Positions 11,058 through 22,147 are shown, counted from the stretch's first letter. The stretch is DNA of 64,000 nt from Hybos culiciformis (GCA_964007475.1 OZ023275.1:31377619-31441618); one strand, 5' to 3'. Numbers and translations: made by a program. Notes: generated by a model not told the origin, from the sequence alone.

Positions 11058-12514
11058 AACAAATCAGACCCTCTTGGGCATTAGCAATGAATGTACATTT
11101 ATTATTGTTACTGACAAATAAAATGTCTTTTGATTTTATTTCACAAAAGAAATTCAGTAACAAGTTAGAAATGAATTTATTCAAACCAAACAATATAATG
11201 CAGTTAGTTATACGACGAAGAAGACGATGATGATGATGTTAACATTTTTTTAAATTATCATTAAAATAAAAAAAAATCTAAATCACCTTTAAAACGCATT
11301 CAAAGTTAAGTGGTTTTGTTGCATCAAATGTATTTATTTGTAATGAAAACGTAATTTTCTATGCAAAATAAGGTTTTATGAATTTTATGCTGCGAAAATA
11401 ATGTTATATTTATTTTAGAGAATGTTTAAACCGCGAAATAATTTTGTCATGCTGTAAGTATTTAAATTTAAAATATATTCCACATAAATGTATGTAAGTA
11501 TATATAGTTTTGTATGGAAATACGTTTTATTAGTAATATAGAATGAATTAAGGGTAATTTTAAATTTTTTTAAATTTCAAATATTTGCCCCATATAAAGA
11601 ATTGAACTTAGGGCATTATCTGATAATATTTTTTAGAACAAAATTGTTATGGGTTTATTTGTTTTATGATTGTGAAACGAATTACAGTATAAGCATGAGA
11701 GCTTTGGTAGTTCAGTTCTCACTAAAGTTTGAAAAATAAAAATCTTTACGTAATCAAACATGCAATTTTCCATCGTTTCAAGTTACATCAAAAATTACAA
11801 ATTGAATTCAAAGGAGAAAAATTCTTGGTTTTTAAATTATAACTATTCTAAAATAGTCAAATTTAAAATTTAGTTATTCACAAGATATCTGTTAGTTTCT
11901 CCTTTAGTATACGAAGAAAATAAAAAAAATATATATTTTAAAAATATGTGTACGTATAATTACTATACGTATAATAATATTCATATATATAATAAACAAA
12001 AAATATTAATAAATATAAGTGGTAACATTTTTAAATGAGTGAAAAAATTAATGAATCGGAAAGAACTTGTGCATAATTATCATTTCAATGTATATACGCT
12101 ATACACACACATTAATAGTAATGGTCCGGAAAATGAGCAGTAAAGTATTTGAAATTCAATATTAATCAGCTTAAAGTAACAGATTCATTAGAATTTTCCG
12201 GTATTTCGAAATATAATATTATTTTTTATTCATAAAAAATAATGAATTCAAAATGTGGGAAATGTTGTAGAAAATAATTTTCAGATTTTCATTATGAAAT
12301 ATTTTTTATTTAAATATAATATGTTGGTGATTTTTTTTATGCTTTAATTTCTAATAATACTAATGCCATCTTTAATTTTTATATTTGAAAGACACTTAGC
12401 TCAGTCAAAGCCAGTTGAAAGAAAATATATTGTTATTGATTTGATAGAAAGATGATTAGGTAAATGCTATTTAAATCTTATATAGCTTATATAACTTATA
12501 TAACTTACTCTTCT
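11058..12514. other. AT-rich non-coding stretch with one candidate microexon
   Basis: Mostly AT-rich sequence. The only item worth naming is the possible microexon at 11419-11453. Short TATA-rich repeats increase towards the start of the Helitron-like element at 12515. Confidence 0.5.
11419..11453 (+). CDS. Candidate 35-base microexon
   Basis: TATTTATTTTAG is followed by 35 bases including AACCGCGAAATAATTTTGTC and then the ideal donor GTAAGT at 11454-11459. Two of the three frames are open across it, for example MFKPRNNFVML. Both splice sites are close to consensus, but with so few bases this cannot be separated from coincidence without transcripts. Confidence 0.2.
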
Positions 12515-13506
12515 TATCTATCTATCTATATATATAAAAGGGAAGATGTTTGTCTGTCTGTTCCGAATAGGCTCCTAAACCACTCAACCGATCGTTTTCA
12601 AACTTACACCATGTGTTTGTGTCAGGTCGGGGGTCGTTATAGGCTACTTTAAAATTTGATTGGCCTCCTACCCAAGGACCTCCTACACAGAAACCCCCTG
12701 GGGGGCGGACTTTTAAAGTTCGTCCGATTTCATTCAAATTTGATACGTAAAAAGAGGAAATGCTTAAACACAAATTTCATAACAAAAAATTAATTGACCT
12801 CCTACCCTAGGGGAGGACTTCAAAAGTTTGTCCGATTTCATTCAAATTTTGTACATAAAAATGATTAAACACACGAATTTCGTAATAAAAAATTTTGCCC
12901 CCTCTTTTTAGAGGACGTCTTTGAATACATGGAAATCAAATATTAAATATTAAAAACTAAACCACTCAACCGATCGTTTCGAAATTTACTTTGTCTCGGG
13001 GTCGTTATAGGCTTTTTTAACATTTGAATGGCATCCTAACTGCAAAAGTTCTTCATTCAAATTTGATTCATAAAAAGCGGAAATGGATAAAAACTCAAAT
13101 TTGATTTGGTTTGGAAACCTGTTTAAGGCAAGGATATCATTCGATTTCATACAATTTAAGTGTTGAATAAGTAGAAATGATAAATATTAATTCTTCTTAG
13201 ATATTTTCCCAAAATAATAGCTCCTATAATTGTTCATCAATCTGACAACCATAATTTAAAATGTTAAAATAGCTTAAAACGTGTGTTCCACAACAACGTG
13301 TGTTCGAGTACAGGGTGGGGGTCGTTATAGGCAATTTTAAAATTTGATTGGTCTCCTACCCAGCGACCTCCCGTGAGGGCGGACTTCAAAAATTCGTTAA
13401 AATTTGGTACGTAAAACCACCCCACATTTTGCTGCAACATGTTCTGCAATATTTTCCTGCAACATGTTAGCAATACTACCGTGCGAGGCCAGGTATTTCG
13501 TTTAGT
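12515..13506 (+). mobile_element. Helitron-like non-autonomous element with three internal repeats
   Basis: The left end is TC followed by TATCTATC/TATATA microsatellite and then TATAAAAGGGAAGATGTTTG with TCTGTCTG, as in a widespread insect repeat. The right end, ACCGTGCGAGGCCAGG then TTTAGT, matches as a degraded form the GTGCGAAGCCGGGT...CTAGT terminus I associate with Helitron-type elements. The phrase CCACTCAACCGATCG occurs at about 12580 and 12962, and GTCGTTATAGGC at about 12633, 13000 and 13321, so the interior is a diverged three-unit array with 320-385-bp spacing. No Rep/helicase ORF is present. The plus ORF at 12464-12652 and the minus ORFs at 12522-12773 and 13264-13473 are by-products of these repeats. 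Confidence 0.55.
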
Positions 13507-14061
13507 ACTGAATAAGCTTTAAACTTAAATTGTAAAAATTGAGTACCTACGTACCTACTTACAACCAATATCAATTTAATCTTTTAAATTTTGTTATACT
13601 TATCAATTAAAATATAAATTATATCTTAATTTTATGTTTTCTTACGGTAAAAATATTTTATTACCACTTTTTTGATGGGAAAAATTGATAATTTTACATA
13701 ATTTTACATAGATGTCTTCTTTCATAACTATATACAACTATAAAGTAATATTTTATTAGAGAAAATAATTTGAATGTTTTATTAAACATTAAAAGAAAAA
13801 TTAATATTTTAAATATGTTTACTTTTTAATGGTAAAAACGTTTTCATAGTTCTATAACTACATTATTATGTCAAAAATAGGATTTATGAAATTTTTATTT
13901 CTTTTGATAAAATTAAAAGGTTTGATAGAGTTACAAAAAATAAAATATGTTTAAAATTTGTGTTGCTTTTATGATTAAAAATTTAGTAAAATAATGATGA
14001 GGGAAATTTATCATTTTTTGATTTTTTGATTGAAAATTATTTATGATTAAAATTACGAAAT
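13507..14061. other. AT-rich non-coding stretch before the gap
   Basis: No gene or repeat recognised. Short direct repeats such as ATAATTTTACATA occur near 13690. Confidence 0.55.
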
Positions 14062-14261
14062 NNNNNNNNNNNNNNNNNNNNNNNNNNNNNNNNNNNNNNN
14101 NNNNNNNNNNNNNNNNNNNNNNNNNNNNNNNNNNNNNNNNNNNNNNNNNNNNNNNNNNNNNNNNNNNNNNNNNNNNNNNNNNNNNNNNNNNNNNNNNNNN
14201 NNNNNNNNNNNNNNNNNNNNNNNNNNNNNNNNNNNNNNNNNNNNNNNNNNNNNNNNNNNNN
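14062..14261. other. Assembly gap of exactly 200 N
   Basis: A run of 200 N marks a scaffold join. The round number suggests a fixed-size placeholder, so the true distance is unknown. Open frames drawn across it (13931-14335 minus and 14043-14312 plus) are meaningless. Confidence 0.99.
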
Positions 14262-14358
14262 AGTCCGGTCATCAACAAAATAAAAGGTTTGAAACTTTTA
14301 CATAGAATATAATTAGTTAGTTGAAAAGCTTCCAAAGAAAGCCAATGGGAGTAGGTTT

Positions 14359-14615
14359 CGTCTGCTCAGAAATGAAACAACGTATGACATTTATACGTCA
14401 TTATTTCACAATAGCACCATTCGATTCCTCGTACTCGATTTTATAAGTACAACTACTTTGCAATATTCTTAATGTTGATTAAAATGTGTTTTTTAGATGA
14501 AAATTGTACGTTACTTGATATTTTTTCATACATTTTTTTAAATTTTCAAATCTTTAAATTCAAATTACTCGAACTTATACTTTTCATTATACGTTGTTTC
14601 ATTTCTGAGCAGACG
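14359..14615. mobile_element. 257-bp MITE with perfect 27-bp terminal inverted repeats
   Basis: CGTCTGCTCAGAAATGAAAC with the next 7 bases at 14359-14385 is the exact reverse complement of 14589-14615. The 200 bases between are AT-rich and have no ORF. Perfect pairing over 27 bp in a region full of indels suggests a young insertion. I could not identify a clear target duplication or superfamily. Confidence 0.7.
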
Positions 14616-16885
14616 GTTTGTACTTAGTATATTTTTTTAAATAAATAGTAGTAATTACAATTTGCTCTTCAGATTTTACCAAATATACACAAATATACGC
14701 AAAAAAATAATTTGTAATTTACAAAACGTAAATTTGAAAAATATATTTTAGACGGATTTCATAAATTTTTGTTGGCATTGGCTTTTGTACATTTATTTTA
14801 TAACTCGATTCAGTTAATACATTTTTCTTGTAAAAAACTACTTTTATTGTTTAAAGCTTTGGAAATTTTATTCTCAAGTTAATAAAATTTTAACAAGTTG
14901 TTTTGTTCTTAATGTAACTCTTTATATTTTTATCTTTGTCATAATTTTAGTAATTTTATTTGAGTACTATCAGGGATAATAAAGTATTTGATATTGTATT
15001 GGACATTTTTTTTGCTATGGGTGTACTAACTTATGCGTCCATATCTCAAACATTCATCAAGATGTTGTTAAATACATTTTATATTTTATTTCAAATATGT
15101 ATTTTCTATAAACTATTCACCAAATAGTTTGATGGTGCGTATAAAATGAAGATGGACGTACTAGTTTTTTGCACTGATTTTTGTAAAAATTTTCCATAAA
15201 CATAAAACTCAATATTCAAGAGAATAATAATTGTTTTAAACACAAATTCTGTTTAAATTTTGAAATGAGTTAGTTGTTGTCGAACTTTTTCTGAATTTTT
15301 CTACTTCATTTGGGAACATAAGCTAAGTATAAAATTTTATGGAAATTTTTTTTTGGTTTTCTTTTAACAATAACAATATAATGTATGATGGAAATCCTTT
15401 TTTCTTAGTAAATTTAATACTATTATTATTATTATTATTATTATTATTGTTTGTTGATTTTTAATGTTGAAAAAAACAATAGACTGGAAAATATCTTTCG
15501 TTGTAAATGTGGTTGATGTTCAGTGGTTTCGTTTTTCGTCATTATCATCAGTATACAATCATCATATATATTATGATTGTCTTCATCATCATCATAATCA
15601 TTTCCATCATTTATTTTTGAATTAAATTGTTTTATAAAACACGTGTAAAATAAGGCAAACAAAAAAAAGTAGAAATATTAGTTAAATTCTTCTATTTAGG
15701 TAAAGTTTGAATAAACTTATGTCTTTTTCGCATTAGATTTTTTGTCAACGGCGTCTAACAAAGAAGAGAGTTTACTAAATATTTGGTGAATATCTAAATT
15801 TCACTCGCCAGGAGTTTGAGGATTTTCAATATAAGGTAAAATCTTTGCTAATATTTTTTAATAATTAGATTTTTTGAAAGACAGTGCTCTCAAAATATTC
15901 CCATCATTTGATTCAAGCCATTTAATAAATTTAAGCTTAAAAAATTTAACTTATTTGTTTTAAATGATTTTTGTTTTTACTTTGCAAGTGGTAAAAGCAT
16001 AAGAAAAATGATTGAAATATTTTTGCACACTTGAATAACTTTTAAAGCATATTATATTATTATTTTTGGATGAAAATCATAAATCTTTTTTACATATACC
16101 ATATTACAATCATATTATATACACAAAATATAAAAATAAGATTCTAAAGGTGTAAAATATAACACCGATTTTAGTATTATTCATATTTATTTTGAAAACT
16201 TGATCCTATAACCAATTTTTGATGCGATAAAATGGTCAATTTTCAGATTTGCGCTGAAAAGAAGATTTTCTTTTTTTTTTATTTAATTTAAACATATTGC
16301 CTGGAATCGGATTATGTGTAGTGTTCAGACGATAAAGCATATTGGAATTAAATTTCACAAATATTTTATTCATTAGACCTGAATTGAAATTTTCATCGTT
16401 TCATACTTTAAGATTTAAGTTTATGTGCAAAAATTCAAGATCTTTTTTTTTTCTTCTAGTGATCAAAATGTTAAAAATCATTCAATTTATGTCAGTTATT
16501 ATTACATTGAGAGAACAAAATAGACAATTAGACGGTAATCATTCGAATGAACATGCTAACAAAAAAAAAACTTTTCAATTTTACAATTGAAAAATAATTT
16601 TCTTTCTCAAAAAAATAAATAAATAATATTATTAAAATAAACCTCAATTTTATGATTAAATTATAGAAAATAATTATAATAAGAATAAGAATTTTTATTA
16701 TTCCTAACGTTGTGTTTAATTAGCTTTTTCAAAGAAAATTTTTAATACAAATCTTTATTTCTAATAATATTCCACTAAAATTAATATTTTTTTATATTTT
16801 TATATTTCATAATAAATTTATGTATAAAATAAGAAAAATAATTTTAATTGTTTAATTTTCCAACATTACTATTGTTTTTGGTTCA
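14616..16885. other. AT-rich non-coding stretch
   Basis: Contains a weak inverted repeat at about 15020-15165 (ATGCGTCCAT against ATGGACGTAC), an ATT microsatellite at 15418-15448 and a CATCAT-rich patch near 15580-15610 that creates an acidic-looking minus-strand frame. No gene supported. Confidence 0.55.
15418..15448. repeat. (ATT)n microsatellite
   Basis: About ten consecutive ATT/TTA units. Confidence 0.95.
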
Positions 16886-17044
16886 CTGAATATCAGAGCT
16901 GACTAATTGTAAGTATTTTGTAGTATAAGTACCAGTATTCTGGTAGCAGGCCCGGTCCTAGCTGATTCTGCGCCCTGTGCCGATTTTGAAAATTGCGCCC
17001 ATGAGCATAGTATAAGTCATTTTCACGTCACCATTGAGGTAGAC

Positions 17045-17585
17045 CAGGCCTGGGCAACCCAAAACATAAGCTAGCAAATTTTAAGAAATATCAAAAATTA
17101 AAGAGCCGCAATTTTTTTTAATAATTATAAATGTATATAAGAAAATCAATATATTTAATTTTTGATTTATATACCGTTTTAAAATATTAAAAATAAATAA
17201 AACAATAATTTTCATTTCTAATTATGAATTTTATATACATTGTTCAAAATATATAATTCTTCAAAATTAATTGTAATTTTAATGATGACACCCTTAATTG
17301 ATTTGTTCAATTCTCGTCCGTCATTGAAACTCGATGTTTATTTTTACAAAATAATAAAAATTCTTTATTTGTAGTTTACAGTGGAAAAAAAATTCTTGAT
17401 TTGTAGTTTAGGGTGCAAGAAAATTCTTTATTTGTAGAATGAAAAAAGTTTAGGCCGGGTGAAAAAAAAAATTTGTCAGAATTGTTCTTCGAGCCGAATG
17501 CAGTGTAAAAAAAAAATGATTTCCGGAGCCGCATAAATTTATGTTATGAGCCGCATGCGGCTCAAGAGCCGCAGTTTGAAGTCTG
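17045..17585. mobile_element. Third-level hAT-type MITE with GAGCCGCA subterminal repeats
   Basis: The left end is CAGGCCTGGGCAACCC. The right part carries GAGCCGCATGCGGCTC and GAGCCGCAGTTTG, typical of a common non-autonomous hAT type whose right end normally mirrors the left, although here the last dozen bases have decayed. Flanks AGGTAGAC (17037-17044) and AAGTAGAC (17586-17593) are a target duplication with one mismatch. Inside, AATTCTTTATTTGTAG is repeated three times at about 32-bp spacing (17357-17440). Confidence 0.75.
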
Positions 17586-17663
17586 AAGTAGACTATACTA
17601 AAGCGCTTTTTTTAACGAGGTATTCCCAGTAGGTCTAGTGCTAGTCCTCAAATAAATATACAC

Positions 17664-18308
17664 ACACTAGGTAGAAAAAGTGTGCGTACGGGCTCGTTTT
17701 CTTATTTTTTGTTCCACATGTTCCCAGTTTTTGTTGTCATTTAAAAGGACTCTGTAAAAAAATTTTTTTATCAAAATTTAAATTTTGAGAAATATCAATT
17801 TTTGGAAAAGTCTGCGTACAGCCGGTTTTAATGCCGCGTCTCAAAAATTAACTAATGATACCATTTGAAAGGCAATTGAATGTAGATAATTTTGCGCCAT
17901 ATAATTTTATCCCTACGATAAGTGAAAGTGTCAAAAATCATAAAAAGAAGCGGTTCTAAGTTCTAACCTATTTTCCAGCAGTTCTAAGCTATTCATATGA
18001 CTTTCAAAGACAATTTTTGATACTTCCCCTTATCGTACAGATAAAATTATATGGCGCAAATTATCTACATTCAATTGCGTTTCAAATGAGATTACTAGTT
18101 AATTTCTGAGACGCGGCATTGAAACAGGCTGTTCTCAGACAGTTCAAAAAATTGATATTATTTCTCAAAATTTAAATTTTGAAAAAAAAAAAATGTTTTC
18201 ACAAAAAAACTTTTTTCATAGAGTACTTTTAAATGACATCAAAAACTGGGAACATGTTGAACAAAAAATAAGAAACGAGCCCGTACGCAGACTTTTTCTA
18301 CCTAGTGT
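17664..18308. mobile_element. 645-bp fold-back element with roughly 300-bp inverted arms
   Basis: ACACTAGGTAGAAAAAGT at the left is mirrored by ACTTTTTCTACCTAGTGT at the right. Pairing continues almost the full length, through GTACGGGCTCG, AACTGGGAACATGT, TGCCGCGTCTCA and ATTATCTACATTCAATTG, leaving only a small centre near 17986. TA-rich flanks would fit a Tc1/mariner-type TA target, but this is not certain. There is no ORF. A transcript through it would fold into a long double-stranded RNA. Confidence 0.8.
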
Positions 18309-18682
18309 ATACCAAAAAAAAAAATATTTACATAAATACTATGTTGATTTTATTCTATGCTGAATTCTTATTTGCACATTATACAATATGCAATTTGATC
18401 ACGGTATACAAAAAAAATTGTATGCTGTGTTGATTTTTTTCTGGGTAGAGTTTTTTTGTGAGCAGTAGCAATAGTCAATTTCGCAGTAGTCAATTTCGAA
18501 TGGATTTGCATGTTCTTGACTACAAATCGATTGGCGCCCTATTCGTTAGGCGCCCTGTGCAAGTGCACATCATGCACATATAGCAGGACCGGCCCTGTCT
18601 CGTAGTGCAAAAATACTGCAGTATTTTTTACATATTGTATTCAGTACAAAAATACTTAAATTTAGGCAGCTCTGCTGAATAT

Positions 18683-18873
18683 ATTAAAAATGAACTAATC
18701 ATATATTCGTTAATTGTACAAGCAGGCATTCGATTTTTTTAATTGGAAAGTCATCTTTGAATATCAAATAAGAACAAACCTCAATTCAAATATTTAAATT
18801 TAGCGACGATAAAATAATGTAATATTATGAAATATGAAAATTTTTAATTAATTTTAATAAACGTAATATACAA
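18683..18873. other. Short spacer between two hAT insertions
   Basis: AT-rich sequence with no feature recognised. Confidence 0.6.
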
Positions 18874-19269
18874 CAGCGTTTCTCAACCTTAGGGTCGCGA
18901 CCCGAATTTGGGTCGCGAAAGATTTTCAATGGGTCGTTTTAATGGAAAAATTCTAATACAAATGCTACATATATTTTTTCAAAAATAATAAAAAATTTTG
19001 ATTACGTAAGAAGAATTAACCTATACCTTATTTTTCAAAAGATTGCTGTTTTAACATTGATAATTGAGTAAATCCTTTGAGCCAGACCTAATAAATTATC
19101 AAATAATTGTCAACAACAAATAAGCCATTAAAATAAAAATAAATAAAACATTTTAAAGTTGTCTTTCATTTCTTCTACTTGTCAATGCATACCATTTTCA
19201 TATTGAGGGTCGCGTTATTTTGTACTCATATTTTATAGCTCGCTATAGCAAAAAGGTTGAGAAACGCTG
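18874..19269. mobile_element. 396-bp hAT MITE with SPIN-like ends
   Basis: The ends CAGCGTTTCTCAACCTT and AAGGTTGAGAAACGCTG are perfect 17-bp inverted repeats, flanked by a perfect 8-bp target duplication ATATACAA (18866-18873 and 19270-19277). Just inside the left end are GGGTCGCGACCC and GGGTCGCGAAAG, the layout known from SPIN and related hAT families. It has no ORF, so it is non-autonomous. Relation to SPIN is recalled from the family's end sequence and not tested. Confidence 0.9.
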
Positions 19270-19277
19270 ATATACAA

Positions 19278-21581
19278 TATCAATATTATTATATGTTCAT
19301 AATTTCATTCAATCTCAATCTGCAAAAAAATATATCTTATGTAACCAGAATTTACCTGTAGTTTTATAAACTTTATATTTCCACTTTTAATGATATTCAA
19401 TTAAAAAATTGTGTACATGATATTAGTACAGCAAATTTTAATTTCAATCTTTCATATAAATTAAACGTTTAAGTAACCACTGTATTGATGTTGTTAAATC
19501 ATATGATGATGTTGATGTTCATGTTGGTTGAAGGAAGTATACGGGTGTCAAAAAATATTTCTTCACTTTCTTTGATAGTTAGGAATTTTTTTTTTTTTTT
19601 AATTTTTCATTAAGTTCATAAGTGCTTTCCATGCATTTCCCTGTTCATATGTTTTAAATATATGCAAAATTTATCTGTTTATCAGTTTTAAATGTACAGA
19701 AACAAAGAATATGTATAGTAGTATATAGTAGGTTATTGAAAACACAGTTTAGTGCTGATATAAAGAGATTGATATCAAAATCATAATATACTGTTGGATG
19801 CACAAGAAAAATCTATAAATAAGTAAATTTAACTCATATACATATGTACAAAATATGGAATCTATTTAATGGATTTTAATTTGATTGATTTGATCACAAA
19901 AGGAAAAGGAGTGTAAAAATTAATTTTTCTTGCCTTTTGGTTTTCAATGCTATATATTTATGTAACATGTAGATGAAGATGTAAGTTTTTTATGTATATC
20001 CATGTAGGTATATATTTTTTGAGATCTTTAAGTTTTAATGTTTAATGTTACGAAGAAAAACATTTTTTTAGAACTATGAATAGTTATTTATATGTTGTAT
20101 AATTTAGTATGTATATTGTAAAATTTGCTATTTAATTTATAGATGTTTATCATGCATGTCAGGTTAAATTTATTAAAATTTTAAATAATTTTATCAAAGA
20201 TGAAAGGAAATTTGTAAATTTTCCTTTAAATTAACAAAACATGAAGCTTCAATTAGTAAAGATTAATGATACAATATATAAACAATATAACACATAAGAC
20301 AATATAAAATTGTTAGCAATAAAACAAAAAAATTAAACATGACTATTAAAAATTTGACTTTAGTAAGTAAAGAAAATATAATAGTTATTATTATTATTAT
20401 AATATAACAATATTTTTGTTTATTATTTTGTTAAATATCATCTTCTGGATAGACATATTGTTTACATACACAGAAAATGAATAAAAATTGAATTGAGTGG
20501 ATGTAGACATGATTTGAAATAAAATTATGATAAATGTTATTTATAATACAAATATACATAAAAGTCGTTGGGCACCATAAAGATTTTCGGTTTTTTATAT
20601 ACAAGATGAAGTTTGAGAATATTTTGTAGAACATTTGACACAAATAAATATAAAATTCAATTTTTTTTCCCAATGCTGAATAAAATTTAATCTCCGTAGA
20701 TTTCAAGCTTATTCTCTGTGGCACGTAAACTATATGTATATACTTAAGTGTATAATTCAGTATATGGGTAACTAAAAGAGTTTTTTTTATGGCAAAATTT
20801 CCACTATTTCGCTTATATTGTAAATTATAATATTGTAATAAAATTTTTATTTCCTTTTTTTTTATTGAACTAAAATAAGAAGATGTAATAAAAAATAGCT
20901 TTTTTTTTCAATTGAAACCTAAAATCAATACGACACCTTTCGTCTTGGACGTATATGATAATAACTGATAAGAGCATTAAGAACACCTGATAATATAATT
21001 TTATTTTTATTAATTTGTTCTACATTATGTATAAAATATATATGTATAAAAAAAACCTATATTTATTCATATTTTGTTTACATGTACAAGTTTACGCATA
21101 TATGATTTTGAATAGTTGAACTATTATCATGAAAAAAATGGCTCAAATTCATAATTAATAACGTAATTTTATTTGAGTTTAGTTTGAATTCATAGTACCA
21201 TTATAACAATACAAGGAAAATAAAACAAAAATCAAACTTTAATTCTACCAAAGATCTTACTCTTATGCTATACTTACATAATCTTAATACTATTATTATG
21301 TACTTATATATAATAGTATAGCATAAGTTAGAAATAAAGATTTTATCCTTATAAAATAATTAACTTTCATTATTTCTCATATATAGTTTTTGATTTCAGA
21401 AGTCCTTATTTCTGTTATATAGAAAATTCTATTTTTATAAAATAATAAAACAATAAAAAATAATCCTTGAGGCATATATATCTACATATCAGTACGTATT
21501 TAATTTACATACAAAATATATATTGTAAAATAAATTCAATAAAAATAATAAACTTTTTTGTTCAAATAATAATTGTGTAAT
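19278..21581. other. AT-rich non-coding stretch
   Basis: No gene supported. The minus-strand 97-codon frame at 20431-20724 has no domain I know. An imperfect hairpin at about 21245-21345 pairs TTATGCTATACTTA with TAGTATAGCATAAG. Confidence 0.5.
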
Positions 21582-21775
21582 AGTAGATTACAATACATGG
21601 TAAGAAAATTTGTTATTCTTGCGAGTTGTGTATACACACAAACACATAGACACGAGTCATATTTATATCACGAGACCGAAGGTCGAGTGATATAATATTG
21701 ACGAGTGACTATGTGTTTGTGTGTATACACAACGAGCTGTATAACAAATTTGATTACCATGTATTGTATACTGCT
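21582..21775. repeat. 194-bp fold-back hairpin, family copy 1
   Basis: Almost the entire unit is self-complementary. ACAATACATGGTAA pairs with TTACCATGTATTGT at the outside, GTGTATACACACAAACACATAG pairs inside (quoted in part), and the core TATATCACGAGACCGAAG/GTCGAGTGATATA lies at 21664-21694. A related unit in the opposite orientation is at 56702-56895. There is no ORF. It is best called a fold-back MITE, although a structured RNA role cannot be excluded. Confidence 0.75.
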
Positions 21776-21916
21776 TTAATGTGCATGGGAGAGGGAGTTG
21801 AAAACAATACATTTACAATGAAAAAAATAAACAAAAAAGTTCAAAATGAAGCAAGGAAATAAAATTTAATTAATACGGAAGTAAATTTATTTCTCGAAAT
21901 GATTTCAAACCGGATG

Positions 21917-22080
21917 ATTTAAGATCAGCTAATTCCTAAAATATTAAAAAAAAATTAGTAATTTTTCCAAAAAAAATTATTCATTTTCTTTTTTGCAAAA
22001 AAAAAAATCGAATAATTTTTTTTTAGAAAAATTACTAATTTTTTTTTTTATTATTTTAGGAACTAATGGTCTTCTTAAAT
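21917..22080. repeat. 164-bp fold-back hairpin
   Basis: ATTTAAGATCAGCTAATTCC at the left pairs with the right edge (GGAACTAATGGTCTTCTTAAAT, allowing small gaps). AAATTAGTAATTTTTC pairs with GAAAAATTACTAATTT inside, around a short centre near 21995. A second, purely A/T hairpin follows immediately at 22080-22147. Confidence 0.65.
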
Positions 22081-22147
22081 TTTATTTTTAATTATTAAAA
22101 AAAATAATAATTTTATAATTATTTTTTTTTATAATTAAAAATAAAAT
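22080..22147. repeat. 68-bp A/T-only hairpin
   Basis: ATTTTATTTTTAATTAT pairs with ATAATTAAAAATAAAAT at the two edges and the inner part is also complementary. Low complexity lowers the significance, but the arms are almost exact. Confidence 0.5.

Larger units (their letters stand above)
16947..18597. mobile_element. Second-level hAT-type element inserted in the 16894 MITE
   Basis: The ends CAGGCCCGGTCC and GGACCGGCCCTG are inverted repeats, followed inward by GCGCCCTGTGC words in opposite orientation. Flanking sequences TCTGGTAG (16939-16946) and TCTCGTAG (18598-18605) form an 8-bp duplication with one mismatch. It has no transposase ORF and itself contains two further insertions, at 17045-17585 and 17664-18308. 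Without them it would be about 450 bp. Confidence 0.8.
16894..18674. mobile_element. hAT-type MITE, outermost of four nested elements
   Basis: The left end CAGAGCTGACTAA and the right end TTTAGGCAGCTCTG are inverted repeats. They are flanked by a perfect 8-bp target duplication, CTGAATAT, at 16886-16893 and 18675-18682. An 8-bp duplication with CAG..CTG ends is diagnostic of hAT transposition. Removing the inner insertion at 16947-18597 and its duplication leaves an element of about 122 bp rich in AAGTATTTTTGTACT words. A second copy of the family is at 36131-36288. Confidence 0.85.

Noticed and set aside
13931..14335. Open frames on both strands across the gap
   Set aside because: They exist only because N codons contain no stops.
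15017..15170. Weak inverted repeat around ATGCGTCCAT/ATGGACGTAC
   Set aside because: Only short matching blocks and no consistent ends; could be chance in AT-rich DNA.
15444..15662. Minus-strand frame with an acidic NDYDDDEDN stretch
   Set aside because: It is created by an ATC/CATCAT simple-repeat patch; no splice or domain support.
20431..20724. 97-codon minus-strand frame
   Set aside because: Aromatic- and isoleucine-rich without a recognisable domain; typical of AT-rich non-coding DNA.
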